Origin: Agrobacterium tumefaciens | GTDB taxonomy: Bacteria > Pseudomonadota > Alphaproteobacteria > Rhizobiales > Rhizobiaceae | Assembly (NCBI RefSeq): GCF_005221325.1 | Contig: NZ_CP039890.1 | Location: forward strand, 372,001 to 436,000 | DNA: 64,000 bases | Reading direction: 5' to 3' | In this document: positions 58,052-64,000 of the stretch, one piece after another | Numbering within the stretch: the stretch's first letter is position 1 | Layout: each line of letters starts with the position of its first letter | Notes under the pieces: model-generated | What the model was told of the DNA's origin: nothing | The model's input: the letters and a program-made list of their open reading frames with translations, nothing else | The model's database searches: none | Position numbers and translations under genes: made by a program

Positions 58052-58540
58052 ATGGCACCAGACGAAGACATTAGAGAACGTGGAGATGCGGAGAATTACC
58101 GCGTTACCGAGCAGGTAGGCCATCTCTTGCGAAAGGCCTATCAGCGTCATCTTTCCATTTTCCAGGAAAATGCCGTCGATCCCAACCTGACGTCGGTGCA
58201 GTTTGTTACACTCTGTGCGCTGCATGATTTCGGCCCCATCTCCCAAACGGAATTGGTAAAGGCAACGGCGGTCGATCAGGCCACCATTCGCGGCATCATC
58301 GACCGTCTTAGGGCACGCGGCCTGATCAAAATCTCGCGTGATGCCAGCGATGGCCGCAAGGTGATCATGTCGTTGCTGCCAGCGGGCGAGGATGTGCTGC
58401 AAGAGATGTACCCAAGAGCCAGAACAATTACCGAACAGACCATGGGTCGTCTGAATGCAGCTGAACAGGTAGCATTGCTTTACCTGCTTCGAAAAATCGG
58501 CGGAGACGATGCTATGGGTGAAAACGAACACCCGGCCTAG
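58052..58540 (+). CDS. nicR: MarR-family regulator of the nic genes
   Basis: A 162-residue MarR protein: LTSVQFVTLCALHDFGPISQ then TELVKATAVDQATIRGIIDR is the winged HTH and GLIKISRDASDGRKVIMSLL the wing. NicR of P. putida represses nic genes until 6-hydroxynicotinate binds. Its likely sites are the palindromes in the nicA-nicC gap. Start chosen at ATG 58052, with only a weak ribosome-binding site; a GTG at 57971 is in frame. Its end overlaps the convergent next gene by 4 bp. Confidence 0.88.
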   Translation: MAPDEDIRERGDAENYRVTEQVGHLLRKAYQRHLSIFQENAVDPNLTSVQFVTLCALHDFGPISQTELVKATAVDQATIRGIIDRLRARGLIKISRDASDGRKVIMSLLPAGEDVLQEMYPRARTITEQTMGRLNAAEQVALLYLLRKIGGDDAMGENEHPA

Positions 58541-59340
58541 TTACTTTCGGGCGTAGTCACCTGCCGGCCTCGATTGCTCCTACCGTCCGCAGGGGATATG
58601 TCGAGGATAACTCCACCTGCATCTGCGATAGCCTCCGGCGTGTCGAGGTCGATATGCGCAGCCGGACCGATTTCAACGTTAATCACCTGAAGGCTTGATG
58701 TTTCGATGAGGTGGCGGGCACCTATATCTCCTTCCAGTCTTAACACGGCGTCCTGCAAGGCTTTTGGCAGGATAACCGGGTTTCCAGGTTTCCCTTGTGA
58801 GGACGCGCGGACGATTGCTGTGCCGCCCGACCGCCGGAACTCCGCAATCAGCCGGTTGAGATCGGCCGTGGTAATGCCCGGCATATCGGCCAGCATGATC
58901 AGCACGCCTTGTGCTTTGCGCACCTGACCAGTCATGAAGCCGCTCGCAAGTGAGCCAGACATTCCCGAAGCGTAGTCGGCATTTACAACAATACTGACAT
59001 CCACGCCCGAAATGGCATTTCGCAACTCCTGTTCACGATGACCCAGAACAACCGTGACCGACGATGCAACGCTATCGGTGGCAACGAGGGCCGTGCGACG
59101 GACAAGCGGTATACCGTCGAACTGCGCGAGAAGTTTGTGAGCGCCGCTCTTTCCCATGCGGCTTGACATTCCGGCTGCCGGGATCACGATTGACACCGAA
59201 ATCTGCCCTGCGGCCTTTATACGGTAGAGATCGTCGTCTTGCAGGACATGGCCCTTAGAAAACTTCGCTTCAGGCAGTTTCATGGCGTGTGCGAGAACAA
59301 TTCCTCTCGCGTCATCGATAGAGAATTGACCGAACTTCAT
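58537..59340 (-). CDS. MocA-like molybdenum cofactor cytidylyltransferase with a short MogA-type leader
   Basis: A 267-residue protein. From residue 48 it is a MobA/MocA-type nucleotidyltransferase (VSIVIPAAGMSSRMG, MLADMPGITTADLNRLI, GKPGNPVIL). The first 45 residues, FGQFSIDDARGIVLAHAMKL and FSKGHVLQDDDLYRIKAAG, are the beginning of the molybdopterin-binding half found in the longer (about 530-residue) two-domain relatives; the rest of that half is missing. Likely role: making the dinucleotide Mo cofactor for NicAB. Ends against nicR; overlaps the xdhC-like gene by 4 bp. Confidence 0.82.
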   Translation of the reverse strand: MKFGQFSIDDARGIVLAHAMKLPEAKFSKGHVLQDDDLYRIKAAGQISVSIVIPAAGMSSRMGKSGAHKLLAQFDGIPLVRRTALVATDSVASSVTVVLGHREQELRNAISGVDVSIVVNADYASGMSGSLASGFMTGQVRKAQGVLIMLADMPGITTADLNRLIAEFRRSGGTAIVRASSQGKPGNPVILPKALQDAVLRLEGDIGARHLIETSSLQVINVEIGPAAHIDLDTPEAIADAGGVILDISPADGRSNRGRQVTTPESN

Positions 59341-60041
59341 CTATCCACGCCCTGATGGCCGTGGTTTCGCACGCGAAGCGCCTGAATGATCTCGGCAAGG
59401 ATCGCCACGGCGATCTCGGCCGGATTACTGGCGCCTATATCCAGCCCTATCGGCGCATGAATCGCCAAAAGTGCATCCGCATCGATCCCCTCCCCGGACA
59501 GGCGCTCGATGCGCGATGCGTGGGTAGCGCGACTGCCGAGGGCGCCGATGTAAAAGCAGCCCGTTCGCAGGGCGTCTGCCAATGGAAAATCATCGATTTT
59601 CGGGTCGTGCGTGAGTGCTACGACAGCAGTGTAGCGATCGAGCGGATCAGCAAGGAAAGCATCTGCGGGCCAATCTGCCGACAGGTTTACGCCGGGAAAC
59701 CGCTCCACTGTGGCGAAGGCCGTACGTGGATCGACAATGCGCACCTCGAAACCGGCGACCATGGCCATCTGCGCCAGAAACTGACTGATATGCACGGCAC
59801 CGATGATGACAATGCGCGGCGATGGCAGATAGACATTCAAAAACGTGCCGCCCTGCCGCTCATCAAGCAACCTGGAACGGCCATCGCGAAACGCGCTTTT
59901 TACACCCTCACCTAGTCCGGCCGGCCAAAATGTGCCTTCGAGAAGCAAAATTTCGTCGCCAGTGACAAGATCGGTCAGCAAGGCCACGGCGATGCGCTGT
60001 TCGCGAGCAATATTCAGCCGTTTGAGAGTGTCCAGCCGCAT
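59337..60041 (-). CDS. XdhC/CoxI-family protein, Rossmann part
   Basis: A 234-residue protein with the XdhC C-terminal Rossmann domain (SPRIVIIGAVHISQFLAQMA, VDPRTAFATVERFPGV, ALTHDPKIDDFPLADAL, YIGALGSRATHASRIERL). XdhC-type proteins load sulfurated Mo cofactor into hydroxylases. Here the protein is split: the N-terminal XdhC_CoxI part is the separate gene upstream, with a TGATG overlap at 60041. Likely chaperone for NicAB. Confidence 0.85.
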   Translation of the reverse strand: MRLDTLKRLNIAREQRIAVALLTDLVTGDEILLLEGTFWPAGLGEGVKSAFRDGRSRLLDERQGGTFLNVYLPSPRIVIIGAVHISQFLAQMAMVAGFEVRIVDPRTAFATVERFPGVNLSADWPADAFLADPLDRYTAVVALTHDPKIDDFPLADALRTGCFYIGALGSRATHASRIERLSGEGIDADALLAIHAPIGLDIGASNPAEIAVAILAEIIQALRVRNHGHQGVDR

Positions 60042-60376
60042 CAGTCGAGCCTCTCGATATAGACCCGGATGCGCCCGCCGCAGGACAATCCGACACGCCA
60101 TGCCGTTTCATCCGCGACGCCGAACTCCAGCATCGCGGCTTTTCCATCTGCAATAACATCAATGCAGGCCGTGATAACCGATGCCTCGACACAGCCGCCG
60201 GAAACAGAACCTTCGAAGTTGCCTTCACGATCCGCCACCAGATGACTTCCCGCCCGGCGCGGTGCCGAACCCCAGGTTTCAACGACTGTTGCAATCGCCA
60301 CCTGCCGCCCGCCCAGCTTCCACGCTTGCGCAATGGTCAGCGGATTTTTGTCTTTCAGGTCTTGCGCCAGAACCAT
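60041..60376 (-). CDS. XdhC/CoxI-family protein, N-terminal part as a separate gene
   Basis: A 111-residue protein with the XdhC_CoxI domain: AIATVVETWGSAPRRAGSHL, GNFEGSVSGGCVEASVI and WRVGLSCGGRIRVYIE. This is the first half of normal XdhC proteins, encoded alone. It is translationally coupled to the Rossmann-part gene. ATG 60376 has GGAAG about 9 nt upstream. Confidence 0.85.
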   Translation of the reverse strand: MVLAQDLKDKNPLTIAQAWKLGGRQVAIATVVETWGSAPRRAGSHLVADREGNFEGSVSGGCVEASVITACIDVIADGKAAMLEFGVADETAWRVGLSCGGRIRVYIERLD

Positions 60377-60576
60377 CCGGTGAAGCTTCCACGTCTGCGT
60401 TGCGATGATCGGGCACCGGCGCCGGCGATCCGATGTGGGCATGCACATTTCGACCTGCCGCTGCCTTGCACATGCTGCCGGGCAGGATAGCAGGAGATCA
60501 GGACCGCCGACATCGGGTGGACCCTGCTTTCCGGAAGAATATTTTCATGGCAAAGCTTCCACCCCGCCAGTTTGTG

Positions 60577-61473
60577 TCAGAAGCGCGTATGCCTTTCTTC
60601 GGGCTGCGGCGATTTGAGGTCATGGCATTCGCAGTGAGCCTCATCAGGAAGTCCGGCGGCGGTTTCCAGGGCAATGCGTGAGGTGAGCATGGAAAGGCTT
60701 GGCAATACGCCTTCCTGCAACAAGCTTCCCCGGTTGCGATCCATGTAGTCGTTGAATCCTGCCGTTACGAAAGCGCACGGCACGAAGCATGCGCCGATCT
60801 CGCGTGAAAGCGTGGCTTCCGGCGCTATTGAATGGTTGATCACATCGGCTCCGAGGAAATGAAAGGCCATCGCCTCGGCAGGGCTGGTCAAACGGGGTCC
60901 ATAAACATGTCCAGCGACAAGCCCCTGTTCGATACCATGCACCCGGCAAGACGATGGCCATTGACGGCGCGCTGTCGAAGCTAGCGTTTCGGCACAATGC
61001 GGGCAGACGATGCGCTTGCCGGAGCAATCGAAGCGCTGACGGCCCGGAAGAAGGGAATAGGGTGTCTGAGTGAGCTCGATGATATCCGCATTGATAACCA
61101 TGTCGCCAGGCTGGATCGCCTTGTTGACCGCTCCGATGGTCGAGCAGGCAAGAACCCGTTTTACTCCCGCATTCATCAGAACCCAGAAGGAGCGTTGGTG
61201 GCAAGAATGGTCGATCTGGTCACGCGGATTGCCGTGGGAATACATGCACAGCGCGACCTTGCTGCGGCCTTCAGCGGTAATTGAGGCATCGAATTCGAGC
61301 AGCTTCCAGTTTTCTGAAATGCCGTAGGGCGTTTCGAATGCCAGATCGCGAGCAAGGACACGGACACCATCGACGCCCACGTCTTCGGGAAAAGCCAGTC
61401 CCCAGTTAGCAGAACCTGTAATGATCGCCAGTCCGGCCTTTGGAATGGCGGATGTAGCAGGAGTATCGGTCAT
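60577..61473 (-). CDS. Nucleoside phosphorylase, MTAP/PNP-like
   Basis: A 298-residue PNP_UDP_1-type protein: AIITGSANWGLAFPED at the start, then SHGNPRDQIDHSCHQRSFWV, ACSTIGAVNKAIQPGDMVIN and HVYGPRLTSPAEAMAFHFLG followed by ADVINHSIAPEATLSREIGA, as in 5'-methylthioadenosine phosphorylases. A cysteine-rich insert (CPHCAE, SCRVHG) is unusual. It is 10 bp after the importer genes, so it is probably part of that operon, which suggests that a nucleoside- or ribosyl-type compound is handled. Substrate unknown. Confidence 0.8.
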   Translation of the reverse strand: MTDTPATSAIPKAGLAIITGSANWGLAFPEDVGVDGVRVLARDLAFETPYGISENWKLLEFDASITAEGRSKVALCMYSHGNPRDQIDHSCHQRSFWVLMNAGVKRVLACSTIGAVNKAIQPGDMVINADIIELTQTPYSLLPGRQRFDCSGKRIVCPHCAETLASTARRQWPSSCRVHGIEQGLVAGHVYGPRLTSPAEAMAFHFLGADVINHSIAPEATLSREIGACFVPCAFVTAGFNDYMDRNRGSLLQEGVLPSLSMLTSRIALETAAGLPDEAHCECHDLKSPQPEERHTRF

Positions 61474-61483
61474 GATGGGTCTT

Positions 61484-62284
61484 TCAGAGAGTATCGCTGC
61501 GCTGACGCAAGTTGAAAAACAGTACGACGCCGGTGATGAGAACCGTCCACAAGGTCGAGATGGCGGCAATGGTGGGGTCGATCTGGTCGCGCAGCGATAT
61601 GAACATCAGCTTGGGCAGGGTGCTGTTCTGGCCGCTTGCGACAAAGATGGAAATCACCGCTTCATCCAGCGACGTCAGAAAGGCCATCAGCGCGGCCGTC
61701 GTCAGACTGAGGCCGAGCTGGGGCAGGATGATGCCACCCATGGTGCGAAACCAGCCTGCGCCGAGGCTTCTGGCCGCCTGGGCCTGGGCCCAGTCGAAAC
61801 GGTTGATGGCAGGCAACAATACGATGACTGCAACCGGAATGGCCAGAACCACATGGCCCGCCAGTACGCCGGTCAGCGTGCCGACAAGGCCGAGCTTCGC
61901 GAGAATGAAAAACAGGCCGATTGCGAGAAGAATGCCTGGCGTTACGGATGGTGACAGGAGCATCATATAAATTGCGGCAGCCCTTCGGCCCGTCAGCCGA
62001 TTGATCGCAAAGCAGGCAAGAAAACTGATCGGCACCGCGATCACGGCTGTGAGAACACCGAGCAGAAGGCTCGTTCTCAGCGCCGCCATCCATGACGCGG
62101 ACGAGAAGAAGGCGCCATACCAGCGCAACGACCATTCGCGCGGAGGAAACTCCAGAAGGTCCGATGCCGAAAAGGACAAGGGAATGACGATGAGCGTCGG
62201 CAGCATCATAAACACAAGCACGATGCACGAGAAGATCCAGAGGAAGTTTCTGAAAAGCCGGTTGTCCTGATAGGCATCAAGCAT
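61484..62284 (-). CDS. ABC transporter permease, PotC type
   Basis: A 266-residue permease; coupling loop ARSLGAGWFRTMGGIILPQL near residue 170 and FPPREWSLRWYGAFF after the first span, as in PotC. It overlaps the preceding permease gene by 8 bp and is followed 10 bp later by the phosphorylase gene. Confidence 0.9.
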   Translation of the reverse strand: MLDAYQDNRLFRNFLWIFSCIVLVFMMLPTLIVIPLSFSASDLLEFPPREWSLRWYGAFFSSASWMAALRTSLLLGVLTAVIAVPISFLACFAINRLTGRRAAAIYMMLLSPSVTPGILLAIGLFFILAKLGLVGTLTGVLAGHVVLAIPVAVIVLLPAINRFDWAQAQAARSLGAGWFRTMGGIILPQLGLSLTTAALMAFLTSLDEAVISIFVASGQNSTLPKLMFISLRDQIDPTIAAISTLWTVLITGVVLFFNLRQRSDTL

Positions 62285-63146
62285 TGCGAACCCTCACGGC
62301 TGTGAGTTGGCGCAGGCCGAAGACCATGGCGCCTGTCGTGAGAACAAGAACGAGCAACACCACGCCCAGGGCGCTCGCCGAACCCCAGTCCTGAAATGTG
62401 GAGAGCGTGCGTTCGATACGAATGGCGACCGGGTTGACCTTGCCGCCGCCCAGAACAGCGGGCGTGACGAAGAAACCGAGCGTGTAGATAAAGACGATGG
62501 TGGACCCCGAAAGGATGCCGCCAACCGAGAGCGGCAGGATGACAGTGCGCACGCAATGCCACATGCTGGCCCCCATGCTGGCGGAGGCACGGATGATATT
62601 GGAATCTATGTCCCGCATCGCCGCATAAACAGGCAGAATAAAAAGCGGCAGCATGTAATGAACCATGCCGACGAGGGTTCCGGAGAAATTATAGACCAGT
62701 GGCAACGGCGTGTCGGTTATGCCGAGGGCGCCCAGTGTGGAATTTACAAGCCCGTCACGGCGCAACAACACAAGCCAGCCATAAGTCCGAACCAGAATCG
62801 AGGTCCACAGCGGCAACATAATGAAAATCAGCATCCGATTGGCTATCCTCGGCCGCGCGCTTGCCAGCGTTAACGCCACCGGGATGCCGAGAACGAGACA
62901 AATGGCAAGAGTTGCCCCGGACAGCATGATCGTTGTCCAGAGCGCGGACCAGGTGAGACCGCTGAAGAGGATTTTCTCATAGTTTGACAGTGTCGCCTGG
63001 CCGCCGATGTTGAGGAAGGACTGCCGCAGGATCCAGACCATCGGCACAATCGCCCCCAGCCCGACCAGAACAAGGGCTGGCAAGGACAACGACAGAAAGA
63101 AGCGCCTTTCCTTGCGGGCATCTTTTACAAGGTCCGATGCACTCAT
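62277..63146 (-). CDS. ABC transporter permease, PotB type
   Basis: A 289-residue permease with the coupling loop SASMGASMWHCVRTVILPLS near residue 190 and a charged N-terminal tail (SDLVKDARKERRFFLSL). Its ATG overlaps the ATPase stop (ATGA at 63143-63146). Confidence 0.9.
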   Translation of the reverse strand: MSASDLVKDARKERRFFLSLSLPALVLVGLGAIVPMVWILRQSFLNIGGQATLSNYEKILFSGLTWSALWTTIMLSGATLAICLVLGIPVALTLASARPRIANRMLIFIMLPLWTSILVRTYGWLVLLRRDGLVNSTLGALGITDTPLPLVYNFSGTLVGMVHYMLPLFILPVYAAMRDIDSNIIRASASMGASMWHCVRTVILPLSVGGILSGSTIVFIYTLGFFVTPAVLGGGKVNPVAIRIERTLSTFQDWGSASALGVVLLVLVLTTGAMVFGLRQLTAVRVRNA

Positions 63147-64000
63147 GCAGACGCCCCCTCTTCCAGAATGTGAACATGTCTCGCAGCCGCATAGGCCGTG
63201 ACCGGTTCGCCGGGCTGCAATTGCGGACATGCACCAGAATGTGTAGCCGGAATACTCAACATGACCTCTTCACCATTGCCGAGATGGAGATTGAGGAGCC
63301 AGTTTTCACCGCGAAATGCCTTGGCCTTGAGATGGCCAGCGATGGAAACACGGTCGCTACCGGCCGCATCGGCCTCAAGATGGAAACTTTCCGCACGGAT
63401 CATTGCGAACCCCTTGCTACCGGCGTTGAGCGCCGGAGCGGGAAGTACGTTCGCTTCACCCATGAATTCAGCGACGAAACGTGTGCGGGGACGATGGTAA
63501 ATGTCCTGGGGCGCACCGATCTGCTGTATGATACCCGCATCCATTACCGCGATGCGATCCGACATGGTCAGGGCCTCGCGCTGGTCGTGGGTCACGTAAA
63601 TCGTGGTGATGCCCAGATCGTCATGCAGCTTGCGGATTTCGAACTGCATATGCTCGCGCAGGTTCTTGTCGAGCGCAGAAAGCGGCTCGTCCATGAGCAT
63701 GACACGCGGCTCGAACACAATGGCGCGGGCAAGGGCCACGCGCTGGCGCTGGCCACCTGAAAGGGCCGCGATGTTTCTGTCGCCGAACCCGTCCAGCTTG
63801 ACGCGGGCAAGGGCGGCGAGAGCACGCTCGCGGGCTTCTGCTTTCGGCACACGCCGCAGAACGAGCGGATATTCCACATTCGCCAGAACGCTCATATGCG
63901 GGAACAGCGCATAGTTCTGGAAGACGATGCCGATCTCGCGCTTTTCGGGCGGAAGCCGGGTGAAGTCCCGACCTCCGATGATGAGAGAACCGCTATCCGG
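63143..64000 (-). CDS. ABC transporter ATP-binding protein, PotA type (5' end outside window)
   Basis: The frame is open to the window edge, so the N-terminal part with Walker A is missing from view. Visible: IGIVFQNYALFPHMSVLANV (Q-loop), signature LSGGQRQRVALARAI, Walker B VMLMDEPLSALD, VTHDQREAL and a TOBE domain. The binding protein of this importer is not in the window and probably lies further upstream on the minus strand. Confidence 0.9.
   Translation of the reverse strand, partial: PDSGSLIIGGRDFTRLPPEKREIGIVFQNYALFPHMSVLANVEYPLVLRRVPKAEARERALAALARVKLDGFGDRNIAALSGGQRQRVALARAIVFEPRVMLMDEPLSALDKNLREHMQFEIRKLHDDLGITTIYVTHDQREALTMSDRIAVMDAGIIQQIGAPQDIYHRPRTRFVAEFMGEANVLPAPALNAGSKGFAMIRAESFHLEADAAGSDRVSIAGHLKAKAFRGENWLLNLHLGNGEEVMLSIPATHSGACPQLQPGEPVTAYAAARHVHILEEGASA

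Overview
The window looks like chromosome or megaplasmid DNA of an alphaproteobacterium of the Rhizobiales, probably Rhizobiaceae (Agrobacterium/Rhizobium type). Reasons: moderately high GC, tightly packed catabolic operons each with its own ABC importer, rhizobial-style gene content, and remnants related to plasmid pRiA4b ORF-3. There is no rRNA, tRNA or CRISPR array that I can see. This assignment is inference from gene content, not from a marker gene.

Layout. (1) 77-9192, minus: one eight-gene operon with a PotABCD-type importer, a HAD hydrolase, a DadA-like FAD oxidoreductase, a GMC dehydrogenase and an aldehyde dehydrogenase; a divergent LysR regulator follows. This looks like uptake and stepwise oxidation of an unknown amine or amino alcohol. 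(2) 10520-12584: GlxA-type AraC regulator divergent from a haloperoxidase-like alpha/beta hydrolase with a Tat leader. (3) 13133-17625: small accessory stretch with a TetR/DUF1348 pair under a perfect 15-bp palindrome, an HTH-nucleotidyltransferase-PP2C module whose phosphatase is broken, and fragments of a Tn3 transposase and a pRiA4b ORF-3-like gene. (4) 18171-28071: guanidine-I (ykkC) riboswitch followed by a complete guanidine assimilation operon: ABC importer, two carboxyguanidine deiminase-type subunits, biotin-dependent urea/guanidine carboxylase and allophanate hydrolase. (5) 28307-36727: APH-fold kinase plus class III PLP enzyme, SDR, second PotDABC importer and DeoR regulator, with a shared motif before two of its transcription units. 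(6) 36896-47515: a gene graveyard. HipA, AbiEii, DJ-1/PfpI, AraC, TehA and zinc-ADH genes are all broken, while a RES-Xre pair, an AbiEi-like gene, a hypothetical protein and a Fic protein are intact; an IS3 end is also present. (7) 47481-58540: complete nicotinate degradation locus nicBA / nicCDEFXTR. (8) 58537-64000, minus: MocA-like and XdhC-like molybdenum-cofactor genes, a nucleoside phosphorylase-like gene and a third PotABC-type importer running off the window end.

How it works together. The nic genes take nicotinate to 6-hydroxynicotinate (NicAB), 2,5-dihydroxypyridine (NicC), N-formylmaleamate (NicX), maleamate (NicD), maleate (NicF) and fumarate (NicE); NicT imports and NicR regulates. 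The neighbouring MocA/XdhC genes plausibly serve the Mo cofactor of NicAB. The guanidine operon converts guanidine through carboxyguanidine and allophanate to ammonia and CO2. The theme of the window is acquisition of nitrogen from unusual small molecules, with decayed toxin-antitoxin and transposon DNA between the catabolic blocks.
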